Origin: Chamaelirium japonicum
Taxonomy: Eukaryota > Streptophyta > Magnoliopsida > Liliales > Melanthiaceae
NCBI GenBank assembly: GCA_947650365.1
Contig: CANTAL010000004.1
Coordinates: forward strand, 2,081,501 to 2,145,500
DNA: 64,000 nucleotides
Reading direction: 5' to 3'
The position numbers and the translations under genes are program-made. Of the stretch, positions 10,481 through 22,509 are shown one piece after another. Below the pieces are notes generated by a model. The model saw only the letters and a program-made list of their open reading frames with translations, was not told the DNA's origin and ran no database searches. The stretch's first letter is position 1; each line of letters begins with the position of its first letter.

Positions 10481-11830
10481 ATCAAGAAGTGCCCAAGACC
10501 ATCCCCGATCAACAGATCCTTGCTACTACAAAGAGATCTGGGGGTGGAGACCAATTGATGTTGAACCTTACTACTGCAAATGAATTTGAAGATTGGAGAC
10601 AGTCAATTTTTGACTTCTTCAAATGTGGCAAAGTACCAGAAGATCCCAATCAAGCCCGAAAACTTCAAAGGAAGCTCCCATGCTTTACCATTCAAGGAGA
10701 AGATCTATACTTCAAATCTCACAACGGGGTGATGCTTAAGTGTATTGGTCCCGAACAAGCAAAGGCAATCCTGATTAATATCCACTCTGGAGCTTGTGGA
10801 AATCATTCGGGAGGAAGATCTCTTGAAGCCAAGACGAAGCTACAAGGTTACTACTGGCCAACAATGGCAAGGGATGCTCAGCAAGTTATTCAAAGATGCG
10901 AGCCATGCCAACGACACGTTCGAGCTATCCATCTCCCTGCAGACGAGCTTCACCAACTATCAAGTCCATGGCCTTTCCATTAGTGGGGGTTGGACTTCTT
11001 GGGTCCTTTCCCACCAACTCCAAGCAAGAAGAAGTATCTACTGCTGGCCACAGATTACTTCACCAAATGGGTTGAAGCCGTGCCACTCTTTCGAGAGACT
11101 GATGATGAAGTGATCAAATTTATTAGGCACAACATCTTCTCAAGATTTGGTACAACTCAAGTTCTTGTTGCTGACAATGGAGCTCAATTCGACTCTGACA
11201 AGTTCCATGAGTTCTGTCTGAACAACGGAATCAAGCTTTTCTATTCAACTCCAAGATACCCTCAATGCAATGGTCAAGCTGAAGCCTCCAATAGAGTTAT
11301 TCTTGGTATACTCAAGAAGAAGCTCAACGACAAGAAAAGATTGTGGGAACAAGTCCTACCTGAAGTTCTTTGGGGGTATCGCACAACCCCAAGAAGATCA
11401 ACAGGGTTCTCACCCTTTCATCTGACATATGGATCGGAAGCAGTACTCCCAACAGAAAACATATCAAATACTCTCAAGACCAGGGCAGTTGAAGAAGGAA
11501 TCAATGCAGAGCTTCGAGTCAATGATCTGGACTTCTCTGAAGAACTACGAGACCAAGCCTCCCTTCGTGTGGCCAAGTATCAGCAGAAGATCAAACGAGC
11601 CTACGATGAGAAAGTCTACAAAAGGTAATTCCCAATTGGCAGTCTGGTCCTCAGAGCAGTTTTCTACAACACAAAGGAACACAGCAGTGGGAACCTTGCT
11701 CCCAACTGGGAAGGTCCATACATCGTCGAATCAGTGGGAGGCAAAGGCTCTTATCGATTGATCTCACCAGAAGGAAATAGATTGCCACGAGCCTGGAATT
11801 CTAGACACCTCAAATTGTTCTATCCATGAT
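10480..11830 (+). pseudogene. Integrase region of element B
   Basis: Shows the H2C2 zinc finger (HSGACGNHSGGRS...CEPCQRH), the DDE core (LLLATDYFTKWVEAV, VADNGAQFDSDKF, YPQCNGQAEASNR) and a C-terminal part ending SRHLKLFYP (GPYIVES, SYRLISPEGNRLPRAW). No chromodomain is seen, consistent with Tat rather than chromovirus. The region ends near 11828, about 630 bp before the convergent antisense gene. Confidence 0.88.
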
Positions 11831-11879
11831 GTAAATTCTATGATGAATAAAGTTCTCTTTTAAATGTTCAAATGTGCAA

Positions 11880-12300
11880 GTGTTCAGCTTTTCAATTCAA
11901 GTTCTGAAGCAGTTTCAAATTATCCATATTCAAGTTACCAGATCTTTTAACAAGTTTGGGTGTTAGAGTTGCGACTCAACCCCTTACTGGCAAATGTTAA
12001 AACTATTTCAGGTTGTCATTCAAAGCAACCATCAAGTCACTGGTCGGTTTAACAAGTTGGGGAGTTTGTGTTGCGACACTACCCCTTACTTACAAATGTT
12101 AAACTGACCTTCAATTTCAATATTCAATTTCAATCAATTTCGATATCGTCTAACAGGTTTGGGTGCTTGAGTTGCGACTCAGCCCCTCACATACGAGTGT
12201 TACACGAATTCAAATTCAATTTTCAAAGTTACAACAAGTTTGGGTAATCGAGTTGCGACTCGACCCCTTACATTCAAAAGATTGTATCTATTCTAATGCT
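11880..12300. repeat. Four degenerate ~100-bp-spaced repeats after pol (element B)
   Basis: Four copies of a block built around AAGTTTGGGTG...GAGTTGCGACTC...CCCCTTAC recur near 11950, 12050, 12155 and 12235. The core GAGTTGCGACTC has matching arms (GAGT and ACTC). The region lies between the two convergent genes, where both transcripts would end. No coding potential is seen. Confidence 0.7.
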
Positions 12301-12457
12301 ATCCAGAACATGATATTCGAAGACATTCAACTCAAGAGACATCCAACTTTCAAACACCAAAAAGATTTCTATTATCAAAAATTTGCCAAGTACAGAAGTG
12401 AGCTGTTATATATCAAGAGTTTACAAGTACAATAACAAAAAAGAAAGAAGAAGAGCA

Positions 12458-15295
12458 TCAGGGTTTAGCCATACTGGGAGCGTGCGACTTCTCTCTTTCG
12501 GATCCACCGCGATCTTTGCTCGTAACCGATGCCTTGGAAGATCGGACGCTGCTGGCATGGACCCTGAGTGCCTCCACCGCCTTCTCGGCTGTTTCCTTGT
12601 AGCTCTTGCACTCGGTCTGCGCATGCTCCAACTCCTTCTTGAGGGTTTCCTCCTTAGCTGCTGAAGCGGCATCCTTCGCAGCAAGTTGAGCCTCTAGCTC
12701 CTTTATTCGAGCCACACGATCGAAGCCCAAGTTCTCGATCTTGAAGAATCGATTCTTCAATTCTTCAAGCTCGTGACCCCGAGCTTCATAACCATTTTTC
12801 CACCCCTGGCTCTCCAATTTCTCCTTGCGAAGGGCCTCAATCTTAGCCTTCAAGGCCTCCTTCTTGGAGGATAGAAGCTCCCTCAGCTTATCCTTTTCCT
12901 CGTGGGCAGCTTCCAATTCAGCCGTTAGGCGAGAAACTTCAGATGAAGCCTCTTGCTCTCCGTACTTCTTGAAGAGCTTCGTGCCGAATTTCAGAACCGC
13001 TGAGTTCTGCGAACAAACAAAAAGTGATAGAAGTATATCGAAAGATTCAATGCGAAAGACAATTCAAGCTGGTGCACTTACCACCACTTCAAGCCTATGA
13101 AAGGCTTCCTCGATCAGGGCCCCCGGAAGGTTGCAGAGCTTCCGGATCACGGGAGTTGGGTGGTTGATGTCAACCTCACCCAAGTCTTTCAAAATTGAAG
13201 CCATGCCTGCAGGAGTCCCTGCAAATCAAACAGAAGTTCAAAAGAGTTAGAATATTTTCAAACTTCAAAGGCAAGATAATCAAGGCAAGTTACTACAGAT
13301 ACCTGAGACATTGACTCGAGGAGCCTTTCCCTTCCCACGATCGGAGCTCTTACCCCGAGGGGTCGACTTCTCCTTGGTGGGAGTTGGCTCTGGTTGGGGT
13401 TGAGGAGCCCCATCACCCACACGGCTCTCCCTCTCCAAGTGAGTAGGAGAGGGAGCACCCTGAGGAGGTGAGACTCCCCCTTCCTCTTGTGGCCCGCTTG
13501 GCTGAGCGAGCCCCGCCACGATAGCAGCTACCTCCTCAGCCAGAGAGTGTGAGGGGGGTGGAGGTTGCTCAACTTCCAAACCCCCACTCGTAGTCGCTCC
13601 TTCGAGACGAGGAACTTCAGGAGGGATTTGATCAAGGGGCGTGGGGTTGCTTCCAACCCCACCACTCCCTGAGAATTTTATCTTCAAGCGCATCGGGCGC
13701 TTCTTCAACTCATCGAAATGAAAGGCGGGAACCACCTTGTGGCCGTCGCCTTCTACATCCATCACCCCTTCCATACGACGGGCCTTTGCCTCATCGATTG
13801 GGATAGTCTGGGAATCTTCTTCTTCCAAGCCACCAGTGGGGGTGGGAGGAAGATCATCCCCACCACCCCCCTGCCTTTGGTCACCACCAGTGGGGGTGGG
13901 AGGAATTTCTTCCTCACCACCCCCGTTTCCACCATCTCCATCAGTGGGGGTGGGAGGAAGATCATCCTCGCCACCCCTATCTTCGTCATTATCATCATTG
14001 CCATCCTCTCATGCATCTTCTTCTTCTTCATCATCATCTTCTTCCCCTTTCTTTTCTTCTTCCTCTCTATCTTCTTCTTTCTTCTTTCCTTCTTCGTCCT
14101 GTTGAGGCTCGATGAGGATTTTTCTCTTCTTCTTCGCTGGGCCTCGTTGTATCACCAGCTTCTCCTCTGCGGTAGGCAATCGACGCCTCGCACTGTAAGC
14201 CTTCTTCTCGACGCGAATCTTCCTGACAATCTTGCCCGACTGAGGATCCTCCTCATAGTCGGAGTACAAGACCTCATTGTCTTCATATCTGGCCTGCGAT
14301 CGGTGAAGGAGATTGGCTTTACCATACCTCACTGGGCAGTTTGAAAACTGCTTCCATGACCTGGTACCGCAGGTCAACTCGAGGAACAGGTTGTCAATGG
14401 CTCCAACCCTCTCCGAAGTCCAAGCAAAGACGCCCCCCTCGCAGTACATCTTCACTTCATCGTGCACTTCGTTCCGGGGGGTCTCGGGTACGGAGAGAGG
14501 AGTCCATGCATCGGAAACAGATATGGGCCAATCGGTGTATAGTTTGTCCGAGGGGACTGTGTCAGCAAGTGGACGCAGTGCAGATACGCCAGTCAGGTTG
14601 AAGAACGGGCTGTCTTTCCTCCAAGCCCATCGATAATGATAGAAAAAATATCCAAGCTCGATCCGGGCAACTTCATCCTCTGGAATGCTGGAGTAACATG
14701 CCTTCAGATCCTCCTGGAAGTCCGATTCTACGCGGCAGAAAGCGTAGATAATCCTCCAGGCATTCCCAGTGACCTGCCCGGGGCAAAGGCCGGAGGTGTT
14801 CAGTAACCTCGCGGCGAAGGGTGGCAACGGAAGGCGCAGACCACAGTTGAGTTGGCCGATAGTCACGATGGTTCCCATGACCTGCTCCTTACTGGCAAAT
14901 TTGGTGAAGATCGTCTTCTTGTCAATGCCAAACGCAGACTGGATCCCCGGGAGTGAAGGCTGAACTTTCCCTTCTGTGAAGCAGGCGAGCAGTGTCTGCC
15001 ACTTCTTTCTCTTCGCATCTGTGAATTGGCCACCGGTATTGTATACATACTCCGGTTTCTCTGTCAGAGACATGAGCGGGCCCAAAACGAATTTTGCCTT
15101 GGGGATATGCTCTGGCCTCGATGGCGCTGAAGCAAACCCTACTCCTTGGTGCCTTTTTCCCAGTTGTCCAAGTTCGGCAAGCACCGCCTTGCCTTTGCCA
15201 CGTCCTTTCGGAGGAGATAGAACCTCAGCGATCTCCTTCCCCTTCCTCTTCAAGGAAACCGCACCCGACTTCTTCGAACTACCGGAGGAAGCCAT
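12458..15295 (-). pseudogene. Antisense extra gene (aORF) of element B, three exon-like blocks
   Basis: A minus-strand gene convergent with pol. Block 1 (15295 down to 13303) starts MASSGSSKKSG, then a basic segment (KGRGKGKAVLAEL), a conserved globular region (FASKEQVMGTIVTIGQLN, PPFAARLLNTSGLCPGQV, AIDNLFLELTCGTRSWK), a long Glu/Asp-rich run and a Pro-rich segment. Block 2 is 13218-13082 (137 bp; RKLCNLPGALIEEAFHRLEV). Block 3 (13006 to 12458) is a coiled coil (MEAAHEEKDKLRELLSSKK). The gaps (84 and 75 bp) begin GT and end AG on the minus strand, and block 2 has exactly the same length as in element A. Block 1 recalls the plant 'putative gypsy type transposon' domain, from memory. Function unknown. 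About one break. Confidence 0.75.
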
Positions 15296-15754
15296 TTGAT
15301 CGATCAAGCGAGAGCAGAGAACAAGAAATCGGGAGCAAAAGAGTCTGGACTTTGAAAAATTTTTGAAAGCGTGAAGCGAAAAATGACAGCCAGAGAAGCT
15401 TAAGTATCCTGAGGGAATTAGGCGCGTAAATCGAAAGGACATGTGTCATCACCATATCAAATCGCGTGTTTTTGCAGGTACACGTGGCATCTATCCGTAG
15501 CAAGCGCAAAACCAGGCGAACAGTCGGGACCAGACGAAGCGTTAGACCACCGATCCAGACAAGCCACCGGTCCAAGCAAACCACCGGTCCGAGTGAACCG
15601 GACCACCGGTTCACAACCTCATTCATACAAACCGAAGACTCAAAAAGCAGAAAGAATCAAACTCCATCAATGTACAAAACTCTGCCCGAAGATCAAAGAA
15701 GAAAAACAAGCTATACTACTTCCTCGCAAGGGCAGGTTCGAAACTTAAACCTGA
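15296..15754. promoter_or_regulatory. Upstream region of the element B antisense gene
   Basis: Non-coding sequence between the antisense gene start and the palindrome array, collinear with 2489-2929 in element A. It carries degenerate ACCGGTCC/CAAACCACCG repeats (about 15545-15615). It is probably a promoter region by position; I see no other gene in it. Confidence 0.5.
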
Positions 15755-17430
15755 CCGGCTGAATTTAACCGATTGGTCAAACATGACCGATCGGTCAAAT
15801 TCATCCGATCGGTCGATTTTCTACTAGATCAGGCAAAAAATGTAGTTTTTTGCCTGATCACTCATTCCTTGACCGGCTGATTTTAACCGATCGGTCAAAC
15901 ATGACCGATCAGTCAAAATTAACCAATCGGTCGATTTTCTACTGGATCAGACGAAAAACGTAGTTTTTTGCCCGATCACTCAATCCTTGACCGGCTGATT
16001 TTAACCGATCGGTCAAACATGACCGATCGGTCAAAATTAACCGATCGGTCGATTTTCTACTGGATCAGGCGAAAAACGTAGTTTTTTGCCCGATCACTCA
16101 ATCCTTGACCGGCTGATTTTAACCGATCGGTCAAACATGACCGATCGGTCAAAATTAACCGATCGGTCGATTTTCTACTAGATCAGGCGAAAAATATAGT
16201 TTTTTGCCCGATCACTCAATCCTTGACCGGCTGATTTTAACCGATCGGTCAAACATGACCGATCGGTCAAAATTAACCGATCGGTCGATTTTCTACTGGA
16301 TCAGGCAAAAAACGTAGTTTTTTACCCGATCACTCAATCCTTGACTGGCTGATTTTAACCGATCGGTCAAACATGACCGATCGGTCGATTTTCTACTGGA
16401 TCAGGTAAAAAACGTAGTTTTTTGCCCGATCACTCAATCCTTGACCGGCTGATTTTAACCGATCGGTCAAACATGACCGATCGGTCGATTTTCTACTGGA
16501 TCAGGCGAAAAACATAGTTTTTTGCCCGATCACTCAATCCTTGACCGGTTGATTTTAACCGATCGGTCAAACATGACCAATCGGTCAAAATTAACCGATC
16601 GGTCGATTTTCTACAGGATCAGGCGAAAAACGTAGTTTTTTGCCCGATCACTCAATCCTTGACTGGCTGAATTTAACCGATCGGTCAAATTCATCCGATC
16701 AGTCGATTTTCTACTAGATCAGGCAAATAACTTTACTTTTTTCCCGATCACTCCAACCTTGACCGGCTGAATTTAACCGATCGGTCAAACTTGACCGATC
16801 GATCAAATTCATCTGATCGGTCGAATTTCTACTGGATCAGGCAAAAAACTTGGTTTTTTGCCCGATCCAACAATCTTTGACCGGCTAATTTTAACCGATC
16901 GGTCAAATTCAACCGATTGGTCGAATTTCTACTAGATCAGTCAGAAAACTATGTTTTCTGACCGATCACTCCAACCTTGATCAGTTGAATTTAACCGATC
17001 GGTCAAACATGACCGATCGGTCAAATTCAACCGATCGGTCAAATTTCTACTAGACCAGTCAGAAAATTCTGTTTTCTGACCGATCACTCCAACCTTGATC
17101 GGTTGAATTTAACCGATCGGTCAAACATGACCGATCGGTCAAATTCAACCGATCGGTCGAATTTCTACTAGATCAGTCAGAAAACTGTGTTTTCTGACCG
17201 ATCACTCCAACCTTGATCGGTTGAATTTAACCGATCGGTCAAACTTGACCGATCGACCAAATTCAACCGATCGGTCGAATTTCTACTGGATCGGTCAGAA
17301 AACTGTGTTTTCTGAGCGATCACTCCAATCTTGACCCGTTGAATTTAACCGATCGGTCAAATTCGACCGATCGGTCAAAATTGACCGATCGGTCAATTTT
17401 GACCGATCAGTCAGAAATTGACCGATGGAA
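15755..17430. repeat. 118-bp tandem array of GACCGATCGGTC palindromes (element B)
   Basis: About fourteen units. Full units start at 15987, 16105 and 16223 (118 bp apart), and some shorter units lack one motif copy. The motif TGACCGATCGGTCA is a perfect palindrome repeated up to three times per unit. The array is longer than in A and has diverged toward a TTTTCTGACCGATC variant at its 3' end. Its location upstream of the antisense gene and just before the 3' LTR is the same in both copies. Confidence 0.93.
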
Positions 17431-17540
17431 GTTTTATTTTTGAAAAACGCTGACACACGGCAAAAGCTCCTCTGTATATGTGACAGGGGGTCGTTAGCTT
17501 TGCACCACGAGTCCAAGTCAGCCAAGGAGGCCTCTTAGCT

Positions 17541-17557
17541 AACTTGGAGGGGGTAAC
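17541..17557 (+). other. Polypurine tract of element B
   Basis: AACTTGGAGGGGGTAAC immediately precedes the 3' LTR, as in element A. It is the expected plus-strand priming site. Confidence 0.75.
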
Positions 17558-18314
17558 TGTGGGTGCAAATTTTGGCAAAGAAGTTTGCAAGCAGCGGGAC
17601 CCACCGGCCCTGCTTGGTGGGCCCACGAAGACTACAGCAGGACCCACCGGCCCTGCTTGGTGGGCCCACGCAGACTACAGCGGGACCCACCGGCCCTGCC
17701 TGGTGGGCCCACGAAGACTACAGCGGGACCCACCGGCCCTGCCTGGTGGGCCCACGAAGACTATCGCGGGACCCACCGGCCCTGCCTGGTGGGCCCAATA
17801 GCCTGTGAAATCCCCCAGAAGATGGTAGCGGGGCCTGCCAGCTTTACCTGGAGGATTCCCAGATACTGCAGCAGAAACCGCCATTTACCACCAGAGAAAC
17901 CTATAAATAGCAGAGCCTTCGAATGTAAAAGGATCCGATTTCAAATCCAGAGAGAAAATCCAGTGCCATCATCATCTGATATCTGATTTCAGAAATCAGA
18001 GCCCTGGAAGTTCCAACCCTCTTAATCTCCAATTCTTCTTGATCTTCTTCTTATCCTCGAAGAGATTAGAGAGACCTCAGTGACACTCGGCCTGTCGAGG
18101 TCACTTTGATCAAAGTGTTAGTGAATTCGGGTTGCTCCCTATAGCACGGAGACGTAGGTTTCGGCTGAACTCCGAGATCACATCTCTTATGTCCAATTTT
18201 CTCTGCTTGCATATTGAGAGTCCCAACTTCCATCGACAGATCAAACAACAATCTTCAACTTCAATTGACTGGTGAGGTGAGGTCTTCGGGTCGGCACGAA
18301 GATTTTCCCCCACA
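17558..18314 (+). repeat. 3' LTR of element B
   Basis: A 757-bp LTR with five 43-bp repeats (about 17596-17798), a TATA box (CTATAAATAG at 17901-17910) and the ending CCCCCACA. It pairs with 4989-5788 at about 98% identity by eye outside the repeat-number change. Confidence 0.93.
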
Positions 18315-20112
18315 AATACTGCGACTTACGGAAGGCATACATACATCTAGTTAGGTGTTTAGAACCATCATACCTTATGGATCTATGATCCGAAGAGAAC
18401 GGAACGATGATGAACCGTACGTGAATTGCAAAGAAAGCTGTCGGATAGCACCTTGTCCTTTGCGAAGGGAGGAATTCTCGAAGTCCTATCTCTGAGTGCA
18501 AGGACTACGAGCCGATGGAGGAATTCGTTATGAAGATGACAGTGAGCTGCGAGATCTCCTCCTTCTCTTTCACTCTTCTTCCTTCTCTTTTCTTCCTCCT
18601 TCTTCTTCCTCTTTCTTCCTTGGCCGAAACCATAAACAGGGAGAGAGGAGAGGGGGGTCAGGTTTTCTGAGAGGGGAGACTCTTAGGACCGGCCCCTCTC
18701 TCTCTAATCCTCATATAGGGCCGGCCCCCAAGTGCTCTACATAAGCTAGGGCCAGCCCAATAGAGATAGGGATGAGGGGGGGGGGACGGTTTTTAGGGTT
18801 CCTCCTTGTCTATCGTGAAGCCTGGACAAAAATGCCCTCACGAAAAGTGAAACACTGTAAGAGAGATTGAGTGAGGTGCGCTACTCGGAATTGAGTTCCG
18901 TCAACGCCTATGAGCTCCTAGACTTATTCCGTTCATTTTAAGATCCATATTCAATATGTTCTAAGCCCATATTTTAGTATTTATCAAAATACCCCTATGG
19001 CCTTTAACACATATGAATTAGGTTCTGAGGCTTCGGGCTTGCGTTCCATCGCGCTACTTCGTATCCAACGAGTCCAACCAGGTCGGGGAACAATTTTTTT
19101 TACACAACAACAGGGTGGAACCTTTAGGGTTCAGGATCTCTAGCTCCAATCGGATCCCTGATTAACTGTTCCGGTGACACAAAAAAAGTTCTGTTAATCA
19201 GCCCTAATCCGATTAACCCGCGTAGCCACCCAGAGTACGACGTGAGTTTAACTCTAGTTATCCTAAACATATATTACTCCCTCGTAACCCTGTTCTCTAC
19301 TATACTCTGATAATCCTTAGTCCCTCCTATTACTGGTGTCATGATTCGACTCGGGCGGTGGGGAGCACCATCAAATCCCGATTGATCATCTGACTAGGAT
19401 TTGATGGCTTGTCATTTAAAATATCACACACTTTTCGGTGCTATACCTAGCATCCGAAACGTCGTCAGTCATACTGACAACCACCAGGCCTGAGTTAATT
19501 ATGTGGACAGATTGACTCATCAAAATGCACCTATCCAATATTAGACATCGGATAACCTGTAGGGATTGCATACCACTCAAGCGCCAGCCGGGTAACCCAA
19601 TATACCGTGGTATTGGACTATGAAAAGTATGTACACGTTGGCATATCAAAGTACCACTCAACTAGTTGACTTAGTGTACATGGTCCCTCAGGGTTAAGAA
19701 TATATTATATATAGTAGTAAGATGATTTATGCACCAGTGTCTGAATCACTGAACTATGCATCGTCTTGGTTCCTATTCAACACGATCATCGTGCTTGGTC
19801 AGGTGCATGGGAATCCCATGTTCCCGTGGTGGAGACTTCACCACATCCTCTACCTGCCAATAGCTTATTCTCCGTGAAGCGACCGGCATCACCAAAGCAG
19901 TGAACTAGATCTAGGTTTACACAAACTGGTCCACGGGATCTCCCAAGCATGGATCCACCATGCACCTCAGTGTCCTACTATATTCCCTAGGGTCCTTTAT
20001 TATATATGAATTAACATACACCAAAGTAGTATTCTAATTAAAACAATAGCCAAAGTTATCTTTATTAATGTTAATACAAAAAATCCACGCTCAGGACATA
20101 CAAGGTACAATA
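18315..20112 (-). repeat. Left (3') LTR of element C, main part
   Basis: Matches the right LTR of C from about 43645 onward, and D's LTRs in reverse complement. It includes the purine/pyrimidine tract (about 18540-18620), a TATA-like site beside GGGCCGGCCCC (about 18715-18728) and the end ...GTACAATA at 20112. The first 39 bp and one further tip are separated from it by elements A and B. Confidence 0.87.
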
Positions 20113-20447
20113 ATCTTCCACTTGGCCTGGCAGGTAATAACAGTCTTAACTCCTATGGCATCCACATGCTTCTCAAAAGCCTTAGTTGGTAACGCCTTTG
20201 TGAAAGGGTCCACCATGTTATCTGCAAACGCCACCTGAGTCACTGTAACCTCCCCTCGCTTCTGCAAGTCCTGGATAATGTAGTATTTCCACTCAATATG
20301 CTTACTCTTCAGGTTATATCTTGACTCCTTGGATTGTGCTACTACTCCACTATTATCACAGTAAAGGACAATAGGATCTTGAGCTCCCGGTACACATCCT
20401 AAGTCTGTGAGAAACTTCTTGAGCCACATCGTCTCATTGGCTGCTTC
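20113..20447 (-). pseudogene. RNase H C-terminal region of element C
   Basis: The minus strand encodes the end of copia RNase H (MWLKKFLTDLGCVPG, IVLYCDNSGVVAQSKES, HIEWKYYIIQDL, DNMVDPFTKAL). The polypurine region (GCCAAGTGGAAGAT on the minus strand) follows before the LTR. The domain continues on the other side of element D at 38378. Confidence 0.85.
20443..20447. repeat. Target-site duplication of element D (GCTTC), left copy
   Basis: GCTTC just before the LTR start TGTTGTAGC matches GCTTC at 38373-38377 just after the LTR end CCAACA. It lies in the RNase H region of element C. Confidence 0.9.
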
Positions 20448-21082
20448 TGTTGTAGCTCGTGTATCCTGAGCGTGGATTTTCAATATTAATATTAATAAAG
20501 ATGACTTTGGTTATTACTTTAATTAGAATACTACTTTGGTAGATGTTAATACACAGATAATAAAGAACCCTAGGGAACACAGTAGGCCATTAAGGTGTAT
20601 GGTGGATCCATGCTTGGGAGACCCATTGGACCAGTTCTGTGTAGACCTAGAACCAGTTCACAGCTTTGGTGATGTCGGTCGCTTCACCGAGAATAAGCTA
20701 TTGGCAGGTAGAGGATATGTTGAAGTCTCCACCACAGGAACGTGGAATTTCCATTCACCTGACCAAGCACGATGATCATGTTGAACAGGAACCAAGACGG
20801 TGCACAATTAAATGATTCAGACACTGGTGCATAAATCGTCGTCTTACTACTATAGATAATATATCATTAACCCTGAGGAACCATGTACACCGGGCTAACC
20901 AGTTGTGTGGTGCTTTGATGTGCCAACGTGTGCGGACCTTCCATAGTCCAATACTATGGTACATTGGGTTACCCGGCTAGCACTTGAGTGGCATGCAATC
21001 CCTATAGGTTATCCGACGTCTAGTATTGGATGGGTGCATTTTGATGAGTCAATATGTCCACACAATTAATCCAGGCCTGGTG
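20448..21082 (+). repeat. 5' LTR of element D, first part
   Basis: Starts TGTTGTAGCTCG like D's 3' LTR at 36424, and is collinear with it until the insertion of element E. The last five bases (TGGTG) are the target duplicated by E. Confidence 0.9.
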
Positions 21083-21589
21083 TGTAACGCCCCGATATTT
21101 TACGGATTAATTCAACCCGTATAATACTGGGGTGTTAGGAATAAAAACTTGATATGAATAAATTCCATCAAATATGGAATTCAACTGAGCCACTTTATTT
21201 AAAACACAATTGTTTGATACATTTCTTGAAAACAAAAGCCTAAGGCTTAAATTTTTTCTTCATCATCGACACTTCATATTTCGGCTCCGGCATCATCGTA
21301 GTAAGGTGTGTAGAGTGGGTCTTCAACTCCATCTAGGTCATTCCCCGATCGCTCCTCATCTTCTCCGGGTACGGCAGGGTTTGTCTCTGTAGGGTGTACA
21401 TCATCTGTAGGGGGGTGAGTTCTATCCACTGACTCACCAATGACTCAGTTTTGTTCATGCTAAATAATATGTATTGAAAGCAGTAAACATGACTACGAAA
21501 AGTAAATAATTAAAACATTAATCACCCGATTCCCTTTTTGGCTCATCCGGCCAGGGTAGGAATCTCAATCCTTACCCGGGTACTTTTAG

Positions 21590-21785
21590 TCCGCAACAAG
21601 GCTAGCCCCACACCTAGGATTATCTTTTTGGCCCGCAGCCAGGGACAGCCCCACACCCAGGATTTATCTTTTTGGCCCGCAGCCAGGGACAGCCCCACAC
21701 CCAGGATTTATCTTTTAGGCTCGCAAGCCAGGGACAGCCCCACACCCAGGTACTTTTTGGCCTTCCGCCAGGGCAAGCCCCACAC
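21590..21785. repeat. 44-bp tandem repeats in the left LTR of E
   Basis: Four to five degenerate units of GGCCCGCAGCCAGGGACAGC plus CCCACACCCAGG, spaced 44-45 bp (AGGGAC at 21641, 21685, 21730). The same cluster occurs in the other LTR at about 27265-27460. The proline-rich reading frame through it is a by-product of the repeat. Confidence 0.85.
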
Positions 21786-22509
21786 CCAAATAAGTGATTA
21801 CGTATTTCAAAATTTACCGTTCCATATCAAATTACCGACATTCTATAGCATAAAATTAGCATGAATAAACTGAGTTTAAATCCCCTACCTGAATGGCTGA
21901 AAACTCTTACCCCTCCTACGGAAGCTTTAGTATGCTCAAAACCTGAAAATATATTACTAATAATTGGTCAGTTTTTATCCTAAATTTTTTTCAGGACTTT
22001 TCCAACATTTTTCGATGTGTACTAATGGGTTTTCTTCTTTGGGGGTGTTTTGGTCAATTCCAAAATATCTTTAAATTTATATTCATTTTGTAGATATTTT
22101 TATTAGGAATCCGTGGCCGTAAACGGAATTTGATTCCGAGTTAGAATGAAGATGTTATGACCATTTTACCCTAGGGGTAAAATGGTAAATATACTTTTTT
22201 ATTGTCGGTTGTGGAATTTTATAATCTAAGTAAGTGTATTTTGTCATTATGAGTCCAACGTCACTGACGGAACTCAATTCCGAGTCCGTATGGGTAAGAT
22301 AGGGTCAATATAGTTTGCATAGATAATCTATATATTTAATTTTAGGTGATTTATAAACATAAAAGGTAAATGGATCTATTGGTTAGCCTAAAGGGTTTTA
22401 GAATAAGTTAAGAAGAGGTTGTGGGTTCTAAATCTTGTATTGCCTTTTTGCATCACCAATTTATTAAAAATCCGAACGGGTTAACGGGTTTAAATTACGT
22501 ACCCGACCC

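Larger units (their letters stand above)
4989..18314 (+). mobile_element. Element B: complete-structure Tat-lineage Ty3/gypsy retrotransposon (13.3 kb)
   Basis: Two LTRs (800 and 757 bp) flank an internal region with a TGGCACC-type primer-binding site, gag, protease, RT, two RNase H domains, integrase, a set of degenerate repeats, a minus-strand extra gene, a 118-bp tandem array and a polypurine tract. The order and the dual RNase H fit the Tat lineage (Retand/RIRE2-like). The 5-bp flank ATACT recurs at both ends (4984-4988 and 18316-18320), with one extra A before the right copy. The LTRs differ at about 17 positions outside the copy-number change (about 2%, counted by eye). At the commonly used grass rate of 1.3e-8 per site per year this is about one million years; the rate for this species is unknown. 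The coding part is broken, with about half a dozen breaks. Confidence 0.93.

Noticed and set aside
12163-12435. Plus-strand frame after pol in element B
   Set aside because: It runs through the degenerate post-pol repeats and has no recognisable domain.
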